A DNA stretch of 64,000 nt from CBDEGU01 sp965238045. Lineage in GTDB: Bacteria; Acidobacteriota; Terriglobia; Bryobacterales; UBA6623. The translations under genes were made by a program, and so were the position numbers. Position 1 is the stretch's first letter, and every line of letters begins with the position of its first letter. Shown here piece after piece: positions 27,595 to 36,289 of the stretch. The stretch lies in the NCBI GenBank assembly GCA_965238045.1, contig CBDEGU010000010.1:687379-751378 (forward strand). Direction: 5' to 3'. The notes under the pieces are model-generated. The model did not search any database and was not told the origin of the DNA. It was given only the letters and a program-made list of their open reading frames with translations.

Positions 27595-28208
27595 GGAATC
27601 AGGAAGGGATTCGGCCGGTGTTGGCGGTGCCGGTACGATTGAGCTTTTGCCTCGCGATTCTCTTGTCGGCCTTCTGCCCGAGCGGTGGCACAGCTCAGAC
27701 CGCCCGTCCGCCCGTCGGTCCGGTCGGCGGCCAGGCCGCCGCGCCCGCGCGAACCAGCGGGCGGGAAGAGCTCGAAACATTCCGGCCTCCCAAGCCGCAG
27801 CCGATTCCTTTTAGTCATAAAGTTCATGTCGGCATGGGCCTCAAGTGCCTCGACTGCCATGCGATGAAAGACCCGGGCTGGATGGCCGGCTATCCCCAGG
27901 AAGGCGCCTGCATGGCCTGCCATGCGAGCATCAAGACCGAGAGTCCGCACATTCAAAAGCTGGCGGACTTCGAGAAACAAGGCAAGCCCGTGCCGTGGGT
28001 CAAGGTCTATCGCGTGCCGGACTATGTCTACTTCTCACACGAATTTCATTACAAAGAAGCCGGTATCGGATGCGAGTCGTGCCACGGGCCGGTCGCCGAG
28101 AGGGACGTCATCGTGAAGGAAAAATCCGTTTCGATGAACGCCTGCATGGCCTGCCACGACAAGCATAAGGCTCCTAACGATTGCAGCCTCTGCCATGACG
28201 CGCACTAG
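27585..28208 (+). CDS. Exported pentaheme c-type cytochrome
   Basis: A 207-residue periplasmic cytochrome with a signal peptide (VRLSFCLAILLSAFCPSGGTAQ) and five CxxCH heme sites: CLDCH, CMACH, CESCH, CMACH and CSLCH. Extra histidines (FSHKVHVGM, YFSHEFHYKE) are placed to act as distal axial ligands, as in cytochrome c3/c7 and NrfH-like families. Its position 115 bases after the quinoprotein dehydrogenase suggests it carries electrons from that enzyme. The gene ends in CHDAH, with the last heme site almost at the C-terminus. Confidence 0.85.
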   Translation: MGKRNQEGIRPVLAVPVRLSFCLAILLSAFCPSGGTAQTARPPVGPVGGQAAAPARTSGREELETFRPPKPQPIPFSHKVHVGMGLKCLDCHAMKDPGWMAGYPQEGACMACHASIKTESPHIQKLADFEKQGKPVPWVKVYRVPDYVYFSHEFHYKEAGIGCESCHGPVAERDVIVKEKSVSMNACMACHDKHKAPNDCSLCHDAH

Positions 28209-28220
28209 CAGGTCAGCTCG

Positions 28221-29378
28221 CTAGGGGTCGAGAAAGCGGAATATCTCTCCAACGTTTCTGGTGATGGCCGCGGCCATGGACTCGGGTCCGCTTAGGCCCG
28301 GCGCCAAGAAGCGATATTTCGCGATGCTCTCGGCGAGGTAATCGCCGTAGTCCCCGGCCCGGATCGATCGAAGTGTTTCCGGTCGCACCATGCGCTCGAT
28401 CCGCGGCAGATCATCCCCCGCCTCTTTGCGCCGCCGTACGATCTCCGTGGTCTCATCGATATAGGCCGAGAGCTGGCGCAGTCTTTTTCTTCCCCGCTGC
28501 ATGCCCCCGTGGCCCGGCATGACGAGATCAAATTTCAGCTCCGAAACTTGCCCCAAGGTCGCCGGCCACTCGGTAGGATAACCATCGCCCATGCCGGGGA
28601 TGAATCCGGTCAGAAGATCCGCGCTGGCGACGACTTTCTTTTGTGGGCAGAACACGACCACATCGCTGGCGGTGTGGGCGCGGCCGCGAGTGAGCAGGTG
28701 GAGATCGTGCGCTTTGTCGTGAATCACCAGATGATCGCCGAACGTTACGTTCGGCAGTTCGGGAACGTAGCGGGTCATCTCGCCGATATAGGCCTGGGTC
28801 TCGCTGGCCATGCGCTCGAAGTATGCGCGATGGCTGGCATCGCTGGCGGCGCCGGCTTGCTCTCGGAAGTCCTCGAGACTCAAGCGCATTCGCTCGACCG
28901 ACGCCGCCACGCGCTGGGCGCTGTGCGAGGCGATGAGTTCGCGCGTCTTCCTCGTAGCCAGGATCTTGATGCCGGAATCGGCCGCCCGATAGGCCGATGT
29001 GCCCTGTACGTGGTCCCAGTGGAAATGGGTGTTGACGACGTAGCGAACCGGCTTTGTGCTGATTTCATCTCTGATCTGCGAAACCAGCGCCGCCACGGCC
29101 GAGGGCTTCGAGTGCGCATCGACGATCAAGATGTCATCGGTGTTGACAAAGATCGCGGCGTTGCAGTTCAGCACGGGAGCTGGACGCGCCAGCGCCAGAA
29201 ATACGCCTTCGGCCGCTTGCTCGATATCAAAAAGCCAAGGCTGGCCACCGCCGGTTTGCATACGAGCTTGGGCACGGGCCTGAGTGGCCCGGAACAGCGA
29301 CTGTTCCAATATGCCGGCGCCCGCGAAACACGGACCCAGCAATCGAACCAAGAAACCACGGCGTGAGTGGACGTGCAT
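28221..29378 (-). CDS. MBL-fold metallo-hydrolase, Tat-exported
   Basis: A metallo-beta-lactamase-superfamily protein of about 385 residues. The Tat signal is HSRRGFLVRLLGPCFAGAG. The metal site is NTHFHWDHVQG (HxHxDH), with further ligands in LLTRGRAHTASDVVVFCP and LVMPGHGGM. The phrase DDILIVDAHSKPSAVAALV is typical of secreted MBL proteins related to quinoprotein relay or SoxH-like hydrolases; the substrate is unknown. The ATG at 29,378 is preceded by GGGAGAGGG. It is divergent from the Ldh gene across a perfect palindrome. Confidence 0.85.
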   Translation of the reverse strand: MHVHSRRGFLVRLLGPCFAGAGILEQSLFRATQARAQARMQTGGGQPWLFDIEQAAEGVFLALARPAPVLNCNAAIFVNTDDILIVDAHSKPSAVAALVSQIRDEISTKPVRYVVNTHFHWDHVQGTSAYRAADSGIKILATRKTRELIASHSAQRVAASVERMRLSLEDFREQAGAASDASHRAYFERMASETQAYIGEMTRYVPELPNVTFGDHLVIHDKAHDLHLLTRGRAHTASDVVVFCPQKKVVASADLLTGFIPGMGDGYPTEWPATLGQVSELKFDLVMPGHGGMQRGRKRLRQLSAYIDETTEIVRRRKEAGDDLPRIERMVRPETLRSIRAGDYGDYLAESIAKYRFLAPGLSGPESMAAAITRNVGEIFRFLDP

Positions 29379-29509
29379 CCGCGGGTTGCCCTCTCCCGAG
29401 AGTGAATGCGGAACGGCGCGAATTTGAGTCGTCCCAAGAGGCTCCAATCGCAATGACCTATGATAGTCCCATCGCGCCCTGCCCGGCTTTTACCACCGGC
29501 TGGCCCGCT

Positions 29510-29531
29510 TTTCTCACCACGTGGTGAGAAA
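29510..29531. promoter_or_regulatory. 22-bp perfect palindrome, candidate operator
   Basis: TTTCTCACCAC followed immediately by its reverse complement GTGGTGAGAAA. It lies between two divergent starts (29,378 minus and 29,565 plus), about 35 bases before the Ldh-type start, where a dimeric repressor could act on one or both genes. Confidence 0.5.
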
Positions 29532-29564
29532 TGCGGGTTAGTCAACAGGCACGGGCCGCTCGCC

Positions 29565-30635
29565 ATGTCGGCATATCCAGGTTCAGAGAAAGAGAAACGC
29601 GTTCCGCTGGATGAACTTACCCATCTTGTGTCGGGCGTTTTCCGGCGTTGTGAAATGGGGGCGACCGACGCCGCTTTGCTGGCCGGAACGCTTGCCTTCG
29701 CCGACTTGCGCGGCGTGCATTCGCACGGCGTGCTGCGGGTGCCCGAATATGTGCGCAAGCTGCGAGGCGGCGGCGTCAACGCGGCGGGACGGCCCCGGGT
29801 GGTGCGCGATTCCGGCGCGGCGCTGGTGATCGACGCCGACAACTCGATGGGGCAGATCGGCGCGGCTTTTGCCATGGAGCAAGCCATCACGCGGGCCCAG
29901 GAGGTCCATGTCGCCGTGGCCTCGGTCCGCGGCAGCAACCATTGCGGAGCGATGGCCTGGTTCGCGATGCAAGCCCTGCCGCACGGCATGATCGGCTTCA
30001 CCACGACCAACGCTCTGCCGACCATGGCCCCTTGGGGCGGCCTCGACAAGCTTGTGGGTATTAACCCCTTGGCGGTCGCGATTCCGGCGGAAGAAGAACC
30101 GCCGATCGTGCTCGACACGGCCTTCAGCGGGTCGTCGCACGGCAAGATTCGCGTCTACCATCAGAAGGGGCAGCCGATCCCCGGCCATTGGGCCTTTGAC
30201 AAGGATGGCCAGCCAACTACCGACGCGGGCGCGGCGATCGAAGGTTTGCTGCGGCCCATTGGTGAGTTTAAGGGCGTCGGACTGGCGGTTGTCATGGGGA
30301 TTCTCTCGGCGGTGTTGTCGGGCGCGAGCTACGGAACAGAACTGGGTAATATGACGGACGGTTCAAAACCCGGCCGTGACAGTCATTTCTTCTTAGCGAT
30401 CAACATTGCCGCGTTTACTCCCCTGGAGCGGTTCCGGCGGGACATCGACCGCATCAGCCGCCAGATTCAGTCCAGCCGGCGTGCCGCGGGAGTGGAGCGG
30501 CTCTATGCGCCAGGGCAACTCGAGGCCGAAACCGAGCAGCGCTACCGCCAAGAAGGCATTCCGCTGAACGACGAGACGCTAGGCCAGCTTGCGGCTGTAG
30601 CAAAAGAGCTTGGAGTGGCGTCGGCGCTTTCCTAG
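29565..30635 (+). CDS. Ldh-family (malate/L-lactate/ureidoglycolate-type) dehydrogenase
   Basis: An NAD(P)-dependent oxidoreductase of the MDH2/YlbC family, about 356 residues. The signatures are LRGVHSHGVLRVPEYVRKL (active-site His region), VASVRGSNHCGAMAWF, MIGFTTTNALPTMAPWGG and GINPLAVAIPAEEEPPIVLD. These enzymes oxidise 2-hydroxyacids (malate, lactate, ureidoglycolate, sulfolactate); which one applies cannot be read from the sequence. The ATG at 29,565 starts the conserved part; an upstream open extension lacks family features and overlaps the palindrome. The neighbouring MBL gene is divergent. Confidence 0.88.
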   Translation: MSAYPGSEKEKRVPLDELTHLVSGVFRRCEMGATDAALLAGTLAFADLRGVHSHGVLRVPEYVRKLRGGGVNAAGRPRVVRDSGAALVIDADNSMGQIGAAFAMEQAITRAQEVHVAVASVRGSNHCGAMAWFAMQALPHGMIGFTTTNALPTMAPWGGLDKLVGINPLAVAIPAEEEPPIVLDTAFSGSSHGKIRVYHQKGQPIPGHWAFDKDGQPTTDAGAAIEGLLRPIGEFKGVGLAVVMGILSAVLSGASYGTELGNMTDGSKPGRDSHFFLAINIAAFTPLERFRRDIDRISRQIQSSRRAAGVERLYAPGQLEAETEQRYRQEGIPLNDETLGQLAAVAKELGVASALS

Positions 30636-30872
30636 CGGCAATCGTCTCTACAAGAAAAGGAACTTTTCCGTCGTGGTTCGACACCACTGGAGACACCATG
30701 GGGGACGTTCGTTGCAGGGTTCCGGGCAAGCGTGCTAGCATCAGGTTTGAGCAGGGGCGGCCCGATTGCAAGGGCGCGTCATACAAGGGCGCGTCAGCCG
30801 CTGGAGTCAGTAAGTTCCAGATGGCGGGTTGGTTTCCTTCCAGACGTTTCCGCCGCCTATCTGTTTCTCTCT

Positions 30873-30949
30873 GGGCACGTAGTTCAGCTGGTTAGAACGC
30901 CGGCCTGTCACGCCGGAGGTCGCGAGTTCGAATCTCGTCGTGCCCGCCA
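30873..30949 (+). tRNA. tRNA-Asp (anticodon GTC)
   Basis: A 77-base cloverleaf: acceptor stem GGGCACG pairing with CGTGCCC, D-arm with AGTTCAGCTGGTTAGA, anticodon stem CCGGC/GCCGG with loop CTGTCAC (anticodon GTC), T-arm with GAGTTCGAATCTC, discriminator G and a genomically encoded CCA. Confidence 0.97.
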
Positions 30950-30968
30950 TGTCTTTCTTCCGCCGAGC

Positions 30969-31006
30969 CGCCCAAACGGCTCGGTTGCTCGTTTGGGCGC
31001 GGTTTT
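30969..31006 (+). terminator. Intrinsic terminator after tRNA-Asp
   Basis: CGCCCAAACG pairs with CGTTTGGGCG across an 11-base loop and is followed by CGGTTTT. A competing hairpin, CCGAGCCG/CGGCTCGG with a 6-base loop, overlaps its left arm, so the two structures exclude each other. Confidence 0.6.
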
Positions 31007-31049
31007 CTCCCGGCAACGTTTCTCTCCCTGAGTATCGCGGAGTTCTCCC

Positions 31050-32333
31050 ATGGCTAAGATCTTCCCCTTTCGAGGTTATCGCTACAGCCCCGAGGCCGGT
31101 CCGGCCGATCGCCTTCTCACTCAGCCCTATGACAAGATCTCGCCCGAGATGCAGGCGAACTACTATCAGGCAAGCCCCCATAATTTCGTGCGCCTGATCA
31201 AGGGCCAAGAGAAGCCCGGCGACGACGCCGCCCATAATGTCTATACGCGAGCGGCGGCCGACCTGGAAGACTGGATTCGCCAGGGCGTACTCGTTCAGGA
31301 GCCGGAGCCGGCGTTTTATCCCTACTTCCAGGAGTTTGAACATCCAGAGACTGGGCAAGTCTTCGAACGCAGGGGCTTCATCGGGCTGACCGAGGCCGTC
31401 GGTTACGAAAAGAAAGTCGTCCATCGCCATGAACGGACGCATTCGGGTCCCAAGCTTGACAGGCTACGGCTTACGCGTCACACCAAAGCACACTTCGGCC
31501 AGCTCTTCATGCTCTATGACGATCCGGAGTTCGCCGTGGACCGGCAGCTTGACGAGATGGCGGCAATTCCCCCGTTGCTGGAAGTTAGAGACGAGTTCGG
31601 TGTGCGGCACAGGCTTTGGAAGATCACCGATCCCTCGCGGCTCGGCGAAATGCAGCACGCCATGGAATCAAAAAACCTTCTGGTGGCCGACGGGCACCAT
31701 CGCTATGAAACGGCGCTTGCCTATGCGCGGGAAAACCCCGGCCTGGCGGGCGCCGGCAAAGTGATGATGACGTTCGTCAATCTTCGCTCGCCCGGATTGG
31801 TCGTCCTGGCGACGCATCGCCTCCTCGACGGCTTACCCGGTTTCAGCTCGGATGATTTACTGCGCCGCGCCGCGCCGTTTTTTGAGATCGAACCGCTTGC
31901 TTCGGCGGCCCAGTTGCTCGAACATCTCGATTCCGCTCCCCGGGACCGTTCCACGATTGGTTTGGCGGCCGATGCCGGAAACACCCACTGTCTGCTTCGC
32001 GTCAGGCCGGAAGCCGCGGACGAACTCCTGGCGGGATCGAGCGAACTCGAACGGCAACTCGATGTCGTGATTCTGCACAAGCTCTTGCTCGCCAAATGCT
32101 TGGATGTTTCCGAGGAAGACGTCCGGGAACTCAAGAATATCCGCTACCAGCGGGGCGCGAGAGATGCCATCAAGGAGGTTCATGCGGGCCGAACGCAACT
32201 CGCGTTCCTGCTTCGGCCCGTGAGCGCGCGGCAGGTGGCCGGCATCGCTTTCGCCGGCTCGGTGATGCCGCAGAAGTCGACGGATTTCTTTCCGAAACTG
32301 CTTTCTGGCCTTACGACTTACCGTCTAGGATGA
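31050..32333 (+). CDS. DUF1015-family protein
   Basis: A 427-residue cytosolic protein of the DUF1015 family, widespread and often near serine or amino-acid metabolism genes. It starts with the usual KIFPFRGYRYSPEAG and carries QPYDKISPEMQ, YQEF-type aromatic strands, and the conserved VADGHHRYETALAYARE, whose DGHHRYE box is the family hallmark and looks like a catalytic or nucleotide-binding site. No biochemical function is firmly known. The ATG is preceded by GGAG at 7 bases. Its 3' end overlaps the convergent small membrane protein gene by 23 bases. Confidence 0.88.
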   Translation: MAKIFPFRGYRYSPEAGPADRLLTQPYDKISPEMQANYYQASPHNFVRLIKGQEKPGDDAAHNVYTRAAADLEDWIRQGVLVQEPEPAFYPYFQEFEHPETGQVFERRGFIGLTEAVGYEKKVVHRHERTHSGPKLDRLRLTRHTKAHFGQLFMLYDDPEFAVDRQLDEMAAIPPLLEVRDEFGVRHRLWKITDPSRLGEMQHAMESKNLLVADGHHRYETALAYARENPGLAGAGKVMMTFVNLRSPGLVVLATHRLLDGLPGFSSDDLLRRAAPFFEIEPLASAAQLLEHLDSAPRDRSTIGLAADAGNTHCLLRVRPEAADELLAGSSELERQLDVVILHKLLLAKCLDVSEEDVRELKNIRYQRGARDAIKEVHAGRTQLAFLLRPVSARQVAGIAFAGSVMPQKSTDFFPKLLSGLTTYRLG

Positions 32334-32655
32334 GCCAAAGCAAGACCAGCGAGAGCACGCCGATCGTTGATCCGCCGGCCACGAGGATCCATTTCCAGCT
32401 CGGGTAGAAACGATGTGCCGCTGGCTTCGGCTTCCCAGAAGCGAAGCTGGCCGGCTCGTTCTGCCCCGGGCCCAGGTCCGCGATCCAGTCGCAAGCTGCT
32501 TGGTTGGTTATGTAGATCGTGTGAGCGTTTGGCCCGTCCAGCGACGTGCGAAGCTTCCGCCGCAGTTCCGCCGGCATCTCGTCCAGCGACTGGTATACGC
32601 CTTCGTGTTCCTTGGTGGCGACGCGAACCATCGAAGTCTTCAGGATCCACTTCAT
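32311..32655 (-). CDS. Small C-terminally anchored hypothetical protein
   Basis: A 114-residue protein: an N-terminal soluble part (LKTSMVRVATKEHEGVYQSL, DEMPAELRRKLRTSLDG) and a single C-terminal membrane helix (WILVAGGSTIGVLSLVLLWLIL). Its ATG overlaps the stop of the upstream LysR gene (ATGA), so the two are translationally coupled and probably cotranscribed. It may be a tail-anchored accessory of the regulator; no family is recognised. Confidence 0.65.
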   Translation of the reverse strand: MKWILKTSMVRVATKEHEGVYQSLDEMPAELRRKLRTSLDGPNAHTIYITNQAACDWIADLGPGQNEPASFASGKPKPAAHRFYPSWKWILVAGGSTIGVLSLVLLWLILDGKS

Positions 32656-33599
32656 GACGCCCTTGATGTCTTGGGCATCGTTTTCGCCAGCTTTTCTTCT
32701 GGCATCTCCGTCGTGCCCCGGCGCGCGAACTCGATCACGACCTCAATGAAGCCCAAGGCCGCGTGCGAGAGCGGCTTATCCCTCCGGTAGATCAAGCCGA
32801 GTGTGCGAATCATCGGCAGGGGCGCCAGCGGGACCGAGACCAGCGCGCCCCGGCCCAGCTCCGCTTGCGCGTTGGTGACCGCCATGAAGCCGATTCCCAG
32901 TTCGGCCATCACGAACTGCTTGATCATCTCGCTTGACTCCAGCTCCATCGAGATCCGCATGTCGTCCTCGACGAGCGCCAGAAGCTCATTGATGCGGTTG
33001 CGCGTGCGGCCGGTCCTCGGAAGCAGGAGCGGGTGCTCGACAATCTCTTGGGCGCTGACCGCGGGAAGCTGAGAGAGCGGATGTCCTGGGGGCACGATCA
33101 GTCGAATCTCGTCGGAGTGAATCTGCACCAGTTGAAGCCGCCTTTCTTGCACCGGAAGATGTGTAATGCCGAAGTCCACGGAATTATCAAGAACCGCGTC
33201 GACGATGCTGGAACCGTAGGACCGAATCACCTGCAGCTGAACGTTGGGGAACTTCCCCTTGTAGGTCGAAAATACTTGCGGCAGCACGTTGACGCAGGTC
33301 GCCTCATTGGCCGCGATGATCACTTCGCCGCGCGGCACTTTCTCCAAATTCCGAATCGCGTCCAGTGCCTGCCGCTTGGTGCCGATAATTTTCTGAGCGT
33401 AGTCGGCGAAAATCTTTCCCGCCTCGGTGAGCGAGATGCGGTTTCCGAAACGCTCGAAAAGTTTGGTGTCCAGTTCCTGCTCCACCTGGCGGATCTGGGC
33501 GCTGATCGTGGGTTGGGTCCGGAAGCACGTCTTGGCGGCCTTGGAAAAACTCTTCAGGCGCACGATTTCAAGAAAGGAATGAATCTGATCGAAATCCAT
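32652..33599 (-). CDS. LysR-family transcriptional regulator (CysB-like)
   Basis: A 315-residue LysR-type regulator. The N-terminal winged helix-turn-helix is FDQIHSFLEIVRLKSFSKAA...TISAQIRQVEQELDTKLFER, followed by the linker helix and a periplasmic-binding-like effector domain (GEVIIAANEATCVNVLPQV, VDFGITHLPVQERRLQLV). The pattern of TQPTISAQIRQVE and the GITHLP segment resembles CysB/Cbl, which sense sulfur metabolites; ligand and targets here are unknown. It overlaps the small membrane protein gene downstream. The accessory region begins just upstream of its start. Confidence 0.92.
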   Translation of the reverse strand: MDFDQIHSFLEIVRLKSFSKAAKTCFRTQPTISAQIRQVEQELDTKLFERFGNRISLTEAGKIFADYAQKIIGTKRQALDAIRNLEKVPRGEVIIAANEATCVNVLPQVFSTYKGKFPNVQLQVIRSYGSSIVDAVLDNSVDFGITHLPVQERRLQLVQIHSDEIRLIVPPGHPLSQLPAVSAQEIVEHPLLLPRTGRTRNRINELLALVEDDMRISMELESSEMIKQFVMAELGIGFMAVTNAQAELGRGALVSVPLAPLPMIRTLGLIYRRDKPLSHAALGFIEVVIEFARRGTTEMPEEKLAKTMPKTSRAS

Positions 33600-33696
33600 G
33601 ATCGCCGCGCGGCCAGCCCCGCGCGCTAGCGCGGCGGCCTACAGATATCACGCTGCTTACTATACCATCGAAGCCCCGCACAACTCTCTGCCGGGC

Positions 33697-33810
33697 ATTG
33701 TCAAGTCAACTGCTAGCCGGGGGACCAACCTACGATATCGAGTATTCAGGCGCGGTCTCGCTACCCATATCCTGGGGCCATCTCAGCTTGTGATGCGTTA
33801 ACTTGGCAAT
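33697..33810. repeat. MITE-like element, copy 1 (114 bp)
   Basis: Begins ATTGTCAAGTCAAC and ends GTTAACTTGGCAAT, imperfect terminal inverted repeats of 14 bases. The interior (ATATCGAGTATTCAG, GCTTGTGATGC) matches copies at 37,421 (inverted) and 59,735. No coding capacity. Confidence 0.75.
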
Positions 33811-34841
33811 GCCGTTCCGGTTCCGCGCACGCTTGGGTAGCGGCCCAAGAGCCGCGATGCAGGTAATTTTCAGCTCTAGTACTCGACAGATCCTCCGATG
33901 AGTGTTATAACAGGCCTAGCGTGTGCGAGTGGCTGGATCTGTGTCAATCGTTGCCAAGGTGCGTGTTAGAATACGCGAAACTAGCCAGGCCACAGCCCAG
34001 CCCAAGAGGAACCAACCATGTCTCGAACCTACTTTCCTGTCTGATGGGTATTCACTTGACTCAGGTATTTTGAAATGGCCCCTACATGTTGTGGTTGTCC
34101 GTAGCGCGTGTTGCGGTGCCTCCGACCAGCGACTTGTAGGGCGCCGGTTGGACGGCGACGGCCTGCTGAACCAGGCGGTAGAAGAGCTTGCCTCGGCTTC
34201 TGGACTTGCGGCGGTTGAAGCGGAAGGTGAATTCGTCGAGGTAGTAGTCGAGATGCTCGTGGCTGACGGCTCCTTGATGCGTACCCAGTATCCAACGCTT
34301 CAGTAACGACACCACGCGATGCACGCGGGGGAGCAGTTGAGAGGCTCGTGCCGGTTGCCCGTCCAGGTAGCTCACCTCGTGGCGATAGCCGTCGCTTTCG
34401 AGTGGCTCGTATCCCAGCCAGCCGTCCGTGTGGACCACGCTGCCGGGTTCGACCGACTCGCCGACGAAGGCCATCAAACTGTCCCCAGAGGCGTTCGGAA
34501 TCGTGCGCATCCGAACTCGTCCGATGCCGGCGCCATCTTCCTCGGCCGCTACTACAATCAGCGCTTTCGCGTCGGTTTGGCGGCCCCGCACGCCCTCCTC
34601 CAGGGCTCCTAAGTAAGTCTCGTCAACCTCAACGCGCCCGCTGAGGCGATCACGTCCGGGCCGCACCATAGCGCGCCGAAGCTTGTGCAACCAAGTCCAG
34701 GCCGTCTTGTAGCTGCCCAGGCCCAACACCCGCTGCAATCCCAATGCACTCGCCCCGTTCTTCTGGCTGGTGAGCCACCACATTGCTCGAAACCAACTCT
34801 GGAGCGGCTTGCGGGTGTCTTGAAAGATTGTGCCTGCTGTC

Positions 34842-36289
34842 GAGAGTGTCCCAATCGTAGTTGAGGGTTTGTAGGGCGGCGGCGTAAAAGAGCATTGTAC
34901 TAGGCAGCCTTTGCTGCTGTGGCCTTGGCCGGATTGAGGATGGCGTCGAGCATCCACAGATCCTTGTAACCCATGATCTTGCGGAAGCTTTTCTCGGTAT
35001 CGAGGAATGCAGCCGTGGCCCAGCGACACACCATGGCCGCGTCCTTCCAGCGGGTCACTCGCCGCGTTCTCCGCCGCACCCCGGCGTTAGGAGACTCGAC
35101 GATGTTCGTCGTCGCCAGGCAGCGATGCAGCGACGGCGGCGCACCCAGGCGGTTGATGGTGAAACACTCCTCCATGCCTTCGCGCAAACTCACCGCCGCC
35201 TCGGGCCAGTCACCCTCGTACCACTGGGCTAGCTTCTCCAGCCGCGCTTGTCCATCTTGGGCTCCCAGCCGCCAGGCGGCCCGGATCGCCGCTTTGGCCT
35301 GATCGCGCTCGGCCTTAGGCAGCCGCTCGACGACATTGCGCAGCTTGTGAGCACGGCAGCGCTGCACCGGAACTTTGCCGAAGACCCGCCGCACCGCCGC
35401 CCGCAGGGCCTTCGATCCATCGAGCACGAAGAGCCTGTTTTTCTCCGTCGATACTCCCCGCTCGACCATGCCCCTCAGCAAGTCTTCGGCGGCGGCTGTG
35501 CTCTCAGTGGCGGCGTGCTGCAATCCCAGCACATGTTTGTTGCCCTGACGGTCTACGCCCACCGCTGCAAGCACTACATGATCTGCGAAGATCAAACCGT
35601 CCACGTAGATCACCAGCAGATCCAACTCATCCAGGCGCCGCGTGAGCACTTCGTCGATGCTCTTTTCGGCGGCCTCGACTGCCTCCCGGCTGACGGCGGA
35701 TTTCGACACCCCGGCCGTGCCGGCCATTGCGCCAATCACCCCGGCATAGTTGCGCGTCGAGACGCCCTTCATCAGAATGTCGAGCATGCGCGCGCCGAGG
35801 CGTTCGTCGTCCTGCATCGCTTCGTAAGCGGGCACTTTGACCTCGCCGCCGGAGCGTTTGCGCAGTCTGGGTTTGCTGACGCGCAGTTTGCGGTTGCTGA
35901 GCTTGACGCGACCGGGCTGGCGGCCCCAGCGGACCACATCGCCGCGGCGCTTCTTGCCGGGCTGGGAAAGTTTTCCACCGGTAACTTGCTGCGCCGACAG
36001 TTCCAGCACGGCTTGAATGGCGGCGCGGCCGGTGACGTCGATAACCTCGTCGACGGCTCCGCGGCACTGCTCGACCAGTTCAACCAAGGGCAGCATGAGT
36101 TGGGAGTTTTGGCTGAGCAGGCGGGTGAGGTCGTTGGGGCTGACTGGCTGTTGCTTCGCGGAATCCAGAATGTGATATCGTTTCTTCACGGCGGTTCTCC
36201 TTTGTGGTGAAAGGTTTGCTCGATTCTCTCAGAGAACCGGGCTTGAGAACCGCCGCCCTTCCACCTTCAACTAGATTCGGGACAATCTC
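34842..36289 (-). mobile_element. IS256-family element, copy 1 (1,448 bp)
   Basis: Ends GAGAGTGTCCCAAT and ATTCGGGACAATCTC are imperfect inverted repeats. Perfect 8-base duplications CTGCTGTC flank it at 34,834-34,841 and 36,290-36,297. Length and sequence match copy 2 at 49,382. It sits inside the transposase gene of IS1595 copy A and so arrived later. Confidence 0.95.
34900..36189 (-). CDS. IS256-family (mutator-type) transposase, intact
   Basis: A 429-residue DDE transposase. Catalytic acidic residues can be placed in LLVIYVDGLIFADHVV (first Asp), RLFVLDGSKALRAAV (second Asp) and ATTNIVESPNAGVRRRTRRV (Glu); the C/H pair in VQRCRAHKLRNVVERL is typical of the family. The N-terminal helical region (QNSQLMLPLVELVEQC) and basic strand (KLSNRKLRVSKPRLRKR) fit the DNA-binding part. 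The ATG is preceded by AGGAGAA on the coding strand. It is intact and could be active. Confidence 0.93.
   Translation of the reverse strand: MKKRYHILDSAKQQPVSPNDLTRLLSQNSQLMLPLVELVEQCRGAVDEVIDVTGRAAIQAVLELSAQQVTGGKLSQPGKKRRGDVVRWGRQPGRVKLSNRKLRVSKPRLRKRSGGEVKVPAYEAMQDDERLGARMLDILMKGVSTRNYAGVIGAMAGTAGVSKSAVSREAVEAAEKSIDEVLTRRLDELDLLVIYVDGLIFADHVVLAAVGVDRQGNKHVLGLQHAATESTAAAEDLLRGMVERGVSTEKNRLFVLDGSKALRAAVRRVFGKVPVQRCRAHKLRNVVERLPKAERDQAKAAIRAAWRLGAQDGQARLEKLAQWYEGDWPEAAVSLREGMEECFTINRLGAPPSLHRCLATTNIVESPNAGVRRRTRRVTRWKDAAMVCRWATAAFLDTEKSFRKIMGYKDLWMLDAILNPAKATAAKAA

Noticed and set aside
30873..34042. tRNA-Asp as the attachment site of a genomic island covering the IS-rich region
   Set aside because: Host-type genes lie between the tRNA and the first insertion, and I find no repeated 3' end of the tRNA further right.
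34319..34644. Plus-strand frames of 62-98 codons repeated in every IS1595 copy (MHAGEQLRG..., MPVARPGSS...)
   Set aside because: They are antisense shadows of the transposase gene, identical in every copy, with no ribosome sites.
35248..36210. A 320-codon plus-strand frame opposite the IS256 transposase
   Set aside because: Antisense shadow of a GC-rich gene; composition and absence of family features argue against coding.
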